From the NCBI GenBank assembly GCA_000307955.1, contig ALAO01000118.1, positions 1-32,705 of the forward strand: a stretch of DNA of 32,705 nucleotides, written 5' to 3'. Below, piece by piece: positions 19,853 to 28,389 of this stretch (position 1 is its first letter; each line of letters begins with the position of its first letter). This DNA is from Solidesulfovibrio magneticus str. Maddingley MBC34 (lineage in GTDB: Bacteria; Desulfobacterota; Desulfovibrionia; Desulfovibrionales; Desulfovibrionaceae). The translations under genes and the position numbers were made by a program. The notes under the pieces are model-generated. The model was not told the DNA's origin, ran no database searches, and saw only the letters and a program-made list of their open reading frames with translations.

Positions 19853-21796
19853 GTGGCGGGCACGAGCGTAGCGAACCGGGCCTGGACGGCCCTTGGCGTC
19901 ATCCTGGCGCTTTTTCTGGGGCTGTCCCTGGCCCCGGGCCAGGCCGGGCCGGCCCTGGCGGCCAAGTCCCGGGCCAAGGTTGCGGCTGCGGCCGGGGAGA
20001 GCGCCTACGACAAGGCCGTGGCCCGCTTCGACGCCCTGCGCAAGGACCCGGCCTCGGCCGGCCGGCGCGACCTGTGGAAGGAACTCGACGCCGATTTCGC
20101 CGCCCTGGCCAAGACCGGCGGCAATACCGCCCAGGCGGCCAAGGCCCTGTATTACCAGGCCTGGACCACGGCCGAGATGGCCAAGCGGTCGGCGCTCGAC
20201 GCCGACTACGAAGCCGCCGCCAGCCTCTACGGCAAGCTCGCCCAGTCTTTCCCCACCCATGCCTGGGCCGACGACGCGCTGCTGCGCCGGGCCGTGATCC
20301 TGGCCGAGAACTTGAAACGTCCCCTGGAGGCCAAGGCCGACCTGGAGACCATCGTCCGCAAGTACCGCAAGGGCGACATGGCCGCCCAGGCGAAGAAGTT
20401 CCTGGCCGCCTTCGGCGATGCACCGGCCAAGCCCGCCGAAGCCACAAAGACCGCTGAACCGACCAAGGCTGTGGAGTCGGCCAAGGCGGCCGAGGCTGCG
20501 GCCGCCAAACCGGCCGTCGCGCCGCCCCCGGCCAAGCCGGCCGCCGATCTGGCCACGCCGGCCAAGCCCGCCTTTCTCAACAAGGCCGAGGTCGTGGAGA
20601 CGCCCGGCGGCAGCCGGATCACCCTGACGCTGACTCGGGAGACCGCCTACCGCTACCAGATCCTCGACCAGAAGCGCTCCGACGGCGGGGCCGTCAAACG
20701 CCTCTACATCGACCTCGACAACGCCCGCACCGGCCCCAGGCTGGCTTCGGAGAAGCGTTACAAGAAAGGTCCGGTGTCCCGGGTGCGGGCCGGTTATTTC
20801 ACGCCGGAAACCGTGCGCGTGGTGCTGGAGCTGGAGAGTTTGTCCGGCTACGAGATCCGTTCCGAAACCGGTCCCTTCCGGGTGGTCCTGGACGTGGCCG
20901 GCGACAAGGGGCGCGGCGTGCCCGAGCCGGCCAGGGCCGAGGCCCCGGCCAAGGCCGCGCCGCCGCCGGCCAAGGAAACGGCGGCCAAGTCGGCCGCCCG
21001 CGAGGTCAAGGCCCCGGCCACGCCGCCGCCCCTGCCCTCGGCCCCGGCCGCCAACCTGCGGCCGCCCGAGAAGGCCCGCAAGAACGCCGGCAGCCTGCTG
21101 GAACAGTTCGGCCTGACCCTGCGCACGGTCATGATCGACGCCGGCCACGGCGGCAAGGACCCCGGAGCCCAGGGGCTTTCCGGGCTGACCGAAAAGGACG
21201 TGAACCTGCGGTTCGCCAAGTTCCTGGGCGAGGCGCTTCAGAAAAAGGGCATCAACGTCATTTATACGCGGACTTCCGATGTCTTCATTCCCCTGGAAAC
21301 GCGCACCGAGCTGGCCAATTCCAAGGGCGCCGACCTCTTCGTTTCCGTGCACTGCAACTCCCACACCGACAAATCCTCGGCCGGCATGGAGACCTATTCC
21401 CTCAACCTCGCCACCACCCAGGAGGCCGTCCGCGTGGCCGCCCGGGAAAACGCCGCTTCCCAGAAGAAAATCAGCGACCTGCAAGCCATCCTCACCGACC
21501 TCATGCTCTCGGCCAAGACCGCCGAATCCCGGGACTTGGCGAAATTCGTGCAAAAACGCTCCATCGCCGCCGTGCGCGGCGACTATCCCACCCGCGACCG
21601 AGGCCCCCACGAAGCGCCGTTTTTCGTGCTCATTGGAGCCAACATGCCGGCCGTGCTGGTGGAGCTGGGCTACGTCACCAATCCCGAGGACGCCAAAAGG
21701 CTGACCTCGGACGCCTATCTGCGCGCCCTGGCCCAGGGCATGACCGAGGGCATCCTGGCCTACAAAAAGCGCCTGGAACGCTACGCCAACCTCTAA
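19853..21796 (+). CDS. N-acetylmuramoyl-L-alanine amidase with TPR-like and AMIN domains
   Basis: This 647-residue exported wall hydrolase cleaves the bond between MurNAc and L-alanine. Parts in order: signal peptide (about 1-38, VILALFLGLSLAPG); alpha-helical TPR-like region (about 45-190, with ALYYQAWTTAEMAK and ADDALLRRAVILAEN); Ala/Pro/Lys linker; AMIN domain (about 240-345, ITLTLTRETAYRYQ to GPFRVVLDVAG); second linker; and Amidase_3 (about 420-645) with zinc ligands in MIDAGHGGKDPGA and VSVHCNSH and the catalytic Glu in VLVELGYVTNPED. AMIN targets the enzyme to peptidoglycan or the division site, as in AmiC. The GTG at 19853 is the only good start before the signal peptide, with AGGCGG just upstream. 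It follows glmS by 8 bp, coupling wall precursor supply with wall turnover. Confidence 0.92.
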   Translation: MAGTSVANRAWTALGVILALFLGLSLAPGQAGPALAAKSRAKVAAAAGESAYDKAVARFDALRKDPASAGRRDLWKELDADFAALAKTGGNTAQAAKALYYQAWTTAEMAKRSALDADYEAAASLYGKLAQSFPTHAWADDALLRRAVILAENLKRPLEAKADLETIVRKYRKGDMAAQAKKFLAAFGDAPAKPAEATKTAEPTKAVESAKAAEAAAAKPAVAPPPAKPAADLATPAKPAFLNKAEVVETPGGSRITLTLTRETAYRYQILDQKRSDGGAVKRLYIDLDNARTGPRLASEKRYKKGPVSRVRAGYFTPETVRVVLELESLSGYEIRSETGPFRVVLDVAGDKGRGVPEPARAEAPAKAAPPPAKETAAKSAAREVKAPATPPPLPSAPAANLRPPEKARKNAGSLLEQFGLTLRTVMIDAGHGGKDPGAQGLSGLTEKDVNLRFAKFLGEALQKKGINVIYTRTSDVFIPLETRTELANSKGADLFVSVHCNSHTDKSSAGMETYSLNLATTQEAVRVAARENAASQKKISDLQAILTDLMLSAKTAESRDLAKFVQKRSIAAVRGDYPTRDRGPHEAPFFVLIGANMPAVLVELGYVTNPEDAKRLTSDAYLRALAQGMTEGILAYKKRLERYANL

Positions 21797-21814
21797 TCCC
21801 CCCGCGTGAGCCCC

Positions 21815-22501
21815 ATGACCGCACCATCCGCCGACCGCCGCCTCATCGTGGCCCTGGACGTCCCCACCGCCGCACAGGCCCTGGAACTGGCTGAGCGCCT
21901 GTCGCCCCAGGTCAATTTTTTCAAGGTCGGGCTGCAGCTCTTTCTCGACGCCGGCTTTGCCGTGTGCGACGCGCTGGCCAAGCGCGGCCACGAGGTCATG
22001 CTCGACCTCAAATTCCACGACATCCCCCAGACCGTGGCCCTGACCACGGCCCAGCTGGCCCACCACGACATCGCCCTGGCCACGGTGCACGGCTATCCGC
22101 AGGTGGTGGCCGCCGCTGCCAAGGCCAAGGGGAAAACGAAGATTCTGGCCGTCACGGTGCTGACGAGCCTGGGGGCGCAGGAGCTGGAGCAGTCGGGATT
22201 TGCCGGCACGCTGGCCGATCTGGTGCGACTGCGGGCCGAGACGTCGCTAGAGGCCGGGGCCGACGGCATCGTCTGCTCCCCCCTGGAGACGGCGTTTTTG
22301 CGCAAGGCGCTGGGCGGCAAGCCCATCATCGCCACGCCGGGCATCCGGCCCCTGGACAGCGTGGCCGACGACCAGACCCGCACGGCCACGCCCAAAGCCG
22401 CCATCGTCGCCGGCGCGACCCACATCATCGTCGGCCGCCCCATCACCAAAGCCGCCGACCCGGTAGCGGCGGCGCGGGAAATTTTGGCGGAAATTCGGTG
22501 A
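21815..22501 (+). CDS. pyrF: Orotidine 5'-phosphate decarboxylase
   Basis: PyrF converts OMP to UMP, the last step of de novo pyrimidine synthesis. The 228-residue product is a single TIM barrel. RLIVALDVPT opens it, NFFKVGLQLFL holds the phosphate-side lysine, VMLDLKFHDIPQTV is the catalytic DxKxxD array, and the end has TPGIRP and HIIVGRPITKAADP, the phosphate-binding loop. Length and motif order match group I enzymes. An in-frame GTG at 21806 would add three residues; neither start has a clear ribosome-binding site. It lies 18 bp after the amidase gene, so it is probably the last gene of the glmS cluster. No convincing terminator hairpin is visible before the convergent kinase gene. Confidence 0.95.
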   Translation: MTAPSADRRLIVALDVPTAAQALELAERLSPQVNFFKVGLQLFLDAGFAVCDALAKRGHEVMLDLKFHDIPQTVALTTAQLAHHDIALATVHGYPQVVAAAAKAKGKTKILAVTVLTSLGAQELEQSGFAGTLADLVRLRAETSLEAGADGIVCSPLETAFLRKALGGKPIIATPGIRPLDSVADDQTRTATPKAAIVAGATHIIVGRPITKAADPVAAAREILAEIR

Positions 22502-22569
22502 GGGGGAGCATTAGCGGTTTCCGCACAAGCCCCGAGTCACGTTAAACAGTGTGATCTTGTACGGCGGCC

Positions 22570-25500
22570 TTAACTGGTTGACGGGGATAGCTTGGCCCGC
22601 ACGCGATTGATGACTTCCCGCAATTCGATCATGTCCACCGGCTTGGAGATGTAGCCGTCCATTCCGGCGGCGAGAAACTTCTCCCTGTCTCCAACCATGG
22701 CATAGGCCGTCATGGCGATGATCGGGATAGTGCTCTTGGCGGCGAATGGACTTTGCGTCCGTATGGCCTTGGCGGCTGCTACGCCATCCATGACCGGCAT
22801 TTGGATGTCCATGAGGATAAGGTCGAAATCTTGCTCGGAAAGCCGGTTAAGGGCCTCCTGTCCGTCCTTGGCCGTGAGGACGTCATACCCCGATTTCTCA
22901 AGCAGCTTCTTGCCGGAAATCAAGCTTATCTCGTCGTCGTCCGCGAAAAGAATGCGGAAAGGTCTGTCATTTGAACCAAGGTTCGGCTGACGCAAGGCTC
23001 CGACCGGCCCCTTCTGAGAGAGCGGCAGTTTAAAAGGCAAGGAGAGATAAATCAGGGTCCCTTCACCTGGGGTGTTATCAATGGCGAGCTCGCCTCCCTG
23101 CAGCTTCACCAGTTTGCGCACGATGGACAACCCCAGGCCCGCGCCTTGGTATCGCCGCGTATAGGATTCCTCGCCCTGGACAAAAGGTTCAAAAATGTCT
23201 TTGAGTTGTTCGTCGGAAATTCCAATTCCGGTATCGCGCACCATAAAAAGCATTTGCGCCTGACCATCCTTGGACGGAAGGAGGGTTGCTTGGATTCGAA
23301 CCGAGCCATGCTCCGTAAACTTGATGGCGTTTCCGGCGAGGTTGAAAAGAATTTGCCTGACTCGAGTTTCGTCGCCGATGAGTCTCGGCGGCGCCGTTGG
23401 ATCGACCGTGAATGCAAATTCGATGCGTTTCTCCTTCGCTGCGATCATAAAAAGATCATGAATTGATTCTTTTAGTGCCGATAGAGAAAATTCTTCTTCT
23501 ATGATTTGAAATTTTCCCGCTTCAATCCTGGATATGTCGAGGATGTCCGCAAGCAATCTGGTCAGCCGACTCGTCGACTTGATTGCTCGAACGACGTATT
23601 CCTTTTGCTCGTCGGTTTGCTCTGTTGTTTGAAGCAATTGCAGCATCCCCAGGACGCCGTTGAGCGGCGTCCTGACCTCGTGGCTCATGTTGGCCAGAAA
23701 CTCGGATTTCGCTCGAGTAGCCGCTTCCGCAGCCTCTTTTGCCGCCATGAGCGCCTGGGCTGCGTTTCGTTCTTCCGTGATGTCCCGGATTTCCACGGCA
23801 CGAACCATTTTTCCTTTGTAAGGAATGCTTCGCGCCTCCAGGCGCAGAGGAAACTCTTCGCCGTTTTTACGCAGGCCATAGGCTTCATAGGGCTTTTCGG
23901 ATCCAGATAAGATCCTCGACATCACCTTGTCGCGGGACTTCTCGGCCATCAGGAGGAGTCCGTCCATGCCGATCAGTTCGTCTTGGGTGTACCCGAACAT
24001 CTCGCTGAGCCCCAGATTGCATTCCAAAATCAATCCTTTGTCATGGACGGCGATCCCCCCAAAAGAAGCATTGTGCAAGGCCTTAAAGCGGATCTCGCTC
24101 TCTCGCAGAGCCTCTTCGGCGAGAACGCGGTTGGTGATGTCTTGATTAACCCCGTAAGTCCTTACGGTCTTGCCGCTTGAGTCCTTCACGATGTGGTAAT
24201 TGACGGCCAAATGCCCTGTCTGGCCATCCGCTGTCACAAAGCGGTGCTCGAGATAGCATCGATGCTCGGGATCATTAGAAATAATTGCTTTTTTAACCTC
24301 CTCATCGACCATGAAGCGATCGTCTGGATGTATGAATCGATTGGCATAGTCCTGGATGGACATGACGTATCCACCCATTTCTTCTGCGTTTGTGTGAAAA
24401 ATGGAATAGAAACTGTCAGAAAATGTAAATTGACCTTGTTCGACATCCAACTCCCAGTGGCCGAGTTTGGCGATCCTCACGGCATTGGCCAATTGGTTTT
24501 GGCTTTTTTTCAATGCCTCTTCGGTCTTTTTGCGTTGTGTGACGTCTCGTACCAGGCCCAGTACAAATACATTGTCCGACTCAACGAACCGGCAAGCCCG
24601 TACCTCGACATCCTTAATTGTCCCATCTTTACACTTATGCTCTGTATAAATGGTTTGCGCCTGCTCGTCAGGGCTGAATTCCCAGCTTTGTTTGAAACCT
24701 GAGGACGACATCATTATGTCAATGTCAGCAACATTCATGTCAAGAAGTTCTTCTCTTGTGTAGCCAAGCAGTTTGGCTGAAGCGCTGTTGACATCTACGA
24801 TATTCCCGTCCAGGTCTGCGAGAAAAATCCCGTCAGCCGAATTCTCAACAATACGCCGATAACGCGCCTTGCTTTCCAGGATGAATTCGTCGGCACGTTT
24901 GCGTTCTGTAATGTCCATATGCGTGCCCAGGATGCGAAGCGCCCGCCCTTGCGCATCTTTCTCCATCACTTGGCCTCGGCTGAGAATCCACTTCCACCCT
25001 CCGTCGCTGGTCAGCATTCGGACCTCTGCTTCGAAAGGATCTCCGGAGACCAAATGCTCGCCGACTATTTCCAGGGCCGTCGATACGTCTTCGGGATGGA
25101 GCAAATTTTTCCAGGTTTCATATTTGCCGGGGAATGCTTCTGGCTGGTAGCCCAGCATGGTGAACCAACGGGGGCTATAATAGACCTCGCCGGTGTCCAG
25201 GCGCCAATCCCAAATGCCGTCGCTGACGGCGTTGAGGGCCATGTCCAGGCGCTCACGACTTGCCGCAAGCTCCTGCTGCGCTTTTTCCCGGCCAGCGATT
25301 TGCTCCTTGAGTTTGTTCATGGCCCCAACAAGTTGGCCGGTCATGGAGTTGAACGCCTCGGCGAGCTTTTGCGTCTCGTAAAAAGTTCCTCCGGGAGCCT
25401 GGGCCGCGAGTTCGCCGGCCTGGATGGATATTGCCGTATCCGTGAGGGTTTGGATCGGCGTGACTATTCTGCGCCTGGACAGGACGGCGAGCAGGGTCGC

Positions 25501-26358
25501 AGCGGCAAGGGTCAGGATGAGGATAATCCCATAAACGCGCATTGATTTGAAAAACGGAGCAAGCGCTTCCTGAGAACTGACAACGGCAACGGCATTGAGC
25601 AAATGCCTGCCCATCTCCACGGTTGAAGCGACGGAAACGGCTGGCTTGCCGTCAATTCCGGAACGCAGCGAGGGCGCATTGGCTGCACTGAAATGTTGGC
25701 CGGCAAGTACTTTCGAAAAATCTGTCGCGGCGAGTACTCTATTGTCCAGGCCTGTTATCAGAACTTGCACATTTGGCGGTTGGCTGTACTCTTGCACAAG
25801 GTTCAAGAAAACCCTTAGTCGCACTTTGCAGAGCATTACAGCCTTGACTTCGCCGTGAACGAGATCGTTCAGGGCAATGGCCAAGGGCAAGAGCGGCTCC
25901 CCGATATCCGGATCGGTCTCAATGGGGCCGCAAGCAATGCTTCTCGACCGCAACGCCTCGGCAAACTCCGGCCTCGCGGAAAGATCCTGAGGATCATCCA
26001 GCGAGTAGACCTTGAAGTCCGATACCTTGACCCTCTGGCGACCGTCCGGCCCAGCGTAAGTGATTTCCAGCACTGAAGGGACTGACGCGAGCAGCTCCAT
26101 GAGCAAGTCCCTTTGCACCCTTGGAGCGACGGAAAAGAAATCCTTGTAGCGAGTGATCGACCTGACGTCGGTGACTATTCTGCCGAGAATGTCTTCAGCC
26201 TTGATGCCCACGGATGTTGATAAGGCCTTTGCGGACTGGTAGGCTGAATCAATCTGGCTCTTGTACAGGGTCAATCCCAGGATCGCGCCCAGCGTCAGCA
26301 AGGGGATCAAGGCCAAGCCCAGAAACATGGCGTTCAGAAGAGTTCTTAATCTGGTCAT
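22570..26358 (-). CDS. Hybrid sensor histidine kinase with periplasmic sensor, HAMP, four PAS domains and receiver
   Basis: The protein has 1262 residues. Membrane helices at about 8-30 and 276-294 bracket a periplasmic Cache-like sensor of some 245 residues. HAMP (295-350) and four PAS/PAC units follow (about 371-490, 497-612, 620-745, 755-868; each closes with a DITERK- or DVTQRK-like PAC end). HisKA has H893 (MSHEVRTPLNG). The ATPase has NLAGNAIKFT, DTGIGIS and GAGLGLS. The receiver has D1184 (LILMDIQMP) and K in ISKPVD. All catalytic residues are intact. There is no output domain, so a separate HPt and regulator are needed. The start ATG overlaps the stop of the upstream binding-protein gene by 4 bp, which suggests the two proteins sense together. 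Confidence 0.93.
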   Translation of the reverse strand: MTRLRTLLNAMFLGLALIPLLTLGAILGLTLYKSQIDSAYQSAKALSTSVGIKAEDILGRIVTDVRSITRYKDFFSVAPRVQRDLLMELLASVPSVLEITYAGPDGRQRVKVSDFKVYSLDDPQDLSARPEFAEALRSRSIACGPIETDPDIGEPLLPLAIALNDLVHGEVKAVMLCKVRLRVFLNLVQEYSQPPNVQVLITGLDNRVLAATDFSKVLAGQHFSAANAPSLRSGIDGKPAVSVASTVEMGRHLLNAVAVVSSQEALAPFFKSMRVYGIILILTLAAATLLAVLSRRRIVTPIQTLTDTAISIQAGELAAQAPGGTFYETQKLAEAFNSMTGQLVGAMNKLKEQIAGREKAQQELAASRERLDMALNAVSDGIWDWRLDTGEVYYSPRWFTMLGYQPEAFPGKYETWKNLLHPEDVSTALEIVGEHLVSGDPFEAEVRMLTSDGGWKWILSRGQVMEKDAQGRALRILGTHMDITERKRADEFILESKARYRRIVENSADGIFLADLDGNIVDVNSASAKLLGYTREELLDMNVADIDIMMSSSGFKQSWEFSPDEQAQTIYTEHKCKDGTIKDVEVRACRFVESDNVFVLGLVRDVTQRKKTEEALKKSQNQLANAVRIAKLGHWELDVEQGQFTFSDSFYSIFHTNAEEMGGYVMSIQDYANRFIHPDDRFMVDEEVKKAIISNDPEHRCYLEHRFVTADGQTGHLAVNYHIVKDSSGKTVRTYGVNQDITNRVLAEEALRESEIRFKALHNASFGGIAVHDKGLILECNLGLSEMFGYTQDELIGMDGLLLMAEKSRDKVMSRILSGSEKPYEAYGLRKNGEEFPLRLEARSIPYKGKMVRAVEIRDITEERNAAQALMAAKEAAEAATRAKSEFLANMSHEVRTPLNGVLGMLQLLQTTEQTDEQKEYVVRAIKSTSRLTRLLADILDISRIEAGKFQIIEEEFSLSALKESIHDLFMIAAKEKRIEFAFTVDPTAPPRLIGDETRVRQILFNLAGNAIKFTEHGSVRIQATLLPSKDGQAQMLFMVRDTGIGISDEQLKDIFEPFVQGEESYTRRYQGAGLGLSIVRKLVKLQGGELAIDNTPGEGTLIYLSLPFKLPLSQKGPVGALRQPNLGSNDRPFRILFADDDEISLISGKKLLEKSGYDVLTAKDGQEALNRLSEQDFDLILMDIQMPVMDGVAAAKAIRTQSPFAAKSTIPIIAMTAYAMVGDREKFLAAGMDGYISKPVDMIELREVINRVRAKLSPSTS

Positions 26359-27359
26359 GGCCTCTGCTCCGTGCGGCGCACAACAATGACGCGAGATGCC
26401 TGCCGCAACGATGACTCCTTGACCTCCAGGCCAATCTGGGCAGCGGCCTCAAGGTTGACGAACAGGTAATCTTGAGCTGTTTCCACGGGTATGCGAGACG
26501 GCGGCACGCCTCCAAGAAGGAGTGCCGCCATCCTGGCTGCCTGCATCCCGACTTCGGTCCCGATGAAGCCAAATCCTGTCGTCACCCCGTGCTCGACCTG
26601 GTCAAGCCTTGGCGTGCTCAGGGGAATGCCAAGGGCGTCCGCAACAGTCAGGAACTCCTTGAACCGGGACATGACCAATCCTTCCCGCAGCATGAATATC
26701 GCTCCGGCTCCTGCCGGAATGAGTTCTGTCGTAATGGGGAATTCATGGGGAGCGCCAATGGGTGTGGCCTCGATTTCGACCCCCAGGGCCATGGCCGCAT
26801 CCCGTATTTGATGCAGGCTCTCCATCGCGCTGGATTCTTTTGGATTGTACGGAACAAAGACTTTTGTCGCGTTCGGAACAAGGGACAGCAAGGCTTGAAG
26901 GCGTCGGCCTTCGCTCGGAGCCAGCCGCACCCCGGTAAGATTGGCCTCGGGAGTCTGGATATTGGCGACAACCCCGGAAGACACCGGGTCATTGACCGGG
27001 GCGAAGATGACGGGAACTCGATTCGCAGCGGTTGCCGCCTTGGCGGCGACAGCGGCCAAGGTGGGGGACACGAAGAGCAGATCAGGCTTTTGCGCGAGAA
27101 CCTGAGCGAGATGACGATCAAGCTCTTCACGGGATTGCGCTGGTTCAGGAATAAGGTACTTTACTTGGCGGCCTTCTTCGTACCCAGCTTTTGCCATGCC
27201 TGTTTTAAACCCTTCGAGCGTATCGAGATTATTGCACGTGAATTGAACAACAGCGATAATAAGTGTTTTTTCATCTTTACGCATGAAGGTTGCCTTGGCC
27301 AGGCAGACAGCTAGAACAAAGATCAATATGCCGCAAATAGCCAAGAGTTTCGTTCGCAT
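26355..27359 (-). CDS. ABC-type substrate-binding protein (ABC_sub_bind family), probable kinase partner
   Basis: The 334-residue product begins with a signal or anchor helix (about 5-24; LAVCLAKA is not a clean lipobox). It then has the two-lobed periplasmic fold of the TrpX/ABC_sub_bind family: LIIAVVQFTCNNLDTLEGFKTG, KPDLLFVSPTLAAVAAKAAT, PVIFAPVNDPVSSGVV, NLTGVRL, TKVFVPYNP and a C-terminal YLFVNLEAAAQIGL. Usually such proteins feed an ABC importer with aromatic or nucleoside-like ligands. Here no permease is adjacent. The gene is instead coupled through ATGA to the hybrid kinase, so a ligand-sensing role is likely. No strong ribosome-binding site precedes the ATG. A promoter-palindrome region lies about 115 bp upstream. 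Confidence 0.85.
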   Translation of the reverse strand: MRTKLLAICGILIFVLAVCLAKATFMRKDEKTLIIAVVQFTCNNLDTLEGFKTGMAKAGYEEGRQVKYLIPEPAQSREELDRHLAQVLAQKPDLLFVSPTLAAVAAKAATAANRVPVIFAPVNDPVSSGVVANIQTPEANLTGVRLAPSEGRRLQALLSLVPNATKVFVPYNPKESSAMESLHQIRDAAMALGVEIEATPIGAPHEFPITTELIPAGAGAIFMLREGLVMSRFKEFLTVADALGIPLSTPRLDQVEHGVTTGFGFIGTEVGMQAARMAALLLGGVPPSRIPVETAQDYLFVNLEAAAQIGLEVKESSLRQASRVIVVRRTEQRP

Positions 27360-27732
27360 AGGTTGGCTCGCCAGGTCAGGTCGCTGTTTGGCCTGTTGAA
27401 AGCTTTTTCAAGCCGATGTTGCCCTTGATAGTAATCGGATGGCCAGTGGTTTGCCAACGCTTCTTTGACTACTGTCAATAATACTAAAATTTTAAATATT
27501 ACAAAGTATTGTTGTCAATAGACTTGATGCCGGCCCAAATGCGTCGCCACCATGCTGTCCTTCGAGGCCAATATACGGCTTGCACAAATAAAATGCTGCA
27601 AATTTAGCGTGTTGATGTATGTTGTCTCCCTCCAGGCCGAGGGGGGAGAGCATGGACGAGCACACCTCTTTCAATCTTGCCGTTGTTGACGATGTTGTTG
27701 CCTGTCGCATGCATTTCGCGATTTCGCGAATC
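27360..27732. other. Intergenic region upstream of the binding-protein/kinase operon
   Basis: This 373-bp stretch is richer in AT than its flanks. It holds the long palindrome at 27473-27517 and a seven-bp hairpin TTCGCGA-TT-TCGCGAA at 27715-27730, just past the acetyltransferase stop. A TCTCCCTC/GAGGG stem-like element lies near 27635-27656. No reading frame looks coding. Confidence 0.4.
27473..27517 (-). promoter_or_regulatory. Long imperfect palindrome with promoter-like elements
   Basis: Arms of 13 bp (27473-27485 and 27505-27517, 11 of 13 paired; inner core AATACT/AGTATT) flank a 19-bp AT-only-but-one spacer. TGTCAATA occurs twice exactly 40 bp apart (27473, 27513). On the minus strand TTGACA (27518-27513), 17 bp, TTAAAA (27495-27490) could be the operon promoter, which would place it inside an operator. 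Confidence 0.45.
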
Positions 27733-28380
27733 TTAGCGGAATGCCCCTTCAGGATCGGCCAACACCGCCTCAATCCCCCCGAAAAACGCTCCGACATGGC
27801 GACCGTCCACGAAGCTGTGCAGGGCTTCCAGGGCCACGGGCATGGTCATCCGGCGCGAGTCGATCTTGCCGAAGGCCACGCGCGGCACGGAGTCGCGCCA
27901 GGGATCGTCCCAGGGATTCGACAGGGCCGTGAAGGCCACGTCGGGCAGGTTGGTCATATAGATCAACCCTTGGCTTTCGCCGCCGGGAGGCGTCAGGGTC
28001 GGGGCGGCGTCGGCCGTCTGGCGCGCCGCGTCCATGGTTTGTCGGAACCGCGCGAAGGAGGCGTCGTAGGCCGCGACGCAGTTGGCGTGCAGGTCGCGCC
28101 CCGTGGGCTGGTAGGTGAAGGCGGCGTCCACCTGGGCGAATTCCACGGGCTGCAAGTCCACCAGCCGCTGGCGCAGTTCCGGCACGGCGTTGGCGCTACG
28201 CATGACGGCGTAATAGACGCAGTCCGAAAGGCGCGGCTTCTCCTCGCCGCACTGCTGGCGAAAGTGCAGCAAGTGCTCCACGCAAACCGGCGCGGTCACG
28301 GCCATGCAGGGGTTTCGCCGGGACTGGAAAAAGGCGAAATGCTCCCGCCGGGTCCAGGTATTCAGGTCGATCGGTTTCAT
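27733..28380 (-). CDS. Chloramphenicol acetyltransferase-like O-acetyltransferase (CatA family)
   Basis: The protein has 215 residues, the usual length of a CatA trimer subunit. The start MKPIDLNTWTRREHFAFF parallels the CAT N-terminus (...WHRKEHFEAF). The catalytic histidine motif HxxxDG is present as H188-S-F-V-D192-G near the C-terminus. A substrate segment with FTALSNPWDDP and RVAFGKI corresponds to CAT's S-PW-FT region. The family transfers acetyl from acetyl-CoA to hydroxyls of chloramphenicol or related compounds. Chromosomal homologues are often of unproven substrate, so resistance is not asserted. The ATG at 28380 has AGGTG six bases upstream; an ATG at 28389 lacks this. It starts nine bases after the dGTPase stop, yet is GC-rich while the dGTPase gene is AT-rich. 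Confidence 0.85.
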   Translation of the reverse strand: MKPIDLNTWTRREHFAFFQSRRNPCMAVTAPVCVEHLLHFRQQCGEEKPRLSDCVYYAVMRSANAVPELRQRLVDLQPVEFAQVDAAFTYQPTGRDLHANCVAAYDASFARFRQTMDAARQTADAAPTLTPPGGESQGLIYMTNLPDVAFTALSNPWDDPWRDSVPRVAFGKIDSRRMTMPVALEALHSFVDGRHVGAFFGGIEAVLADPEGAFR

Positions 28381-28389
28381 GGAATACAC

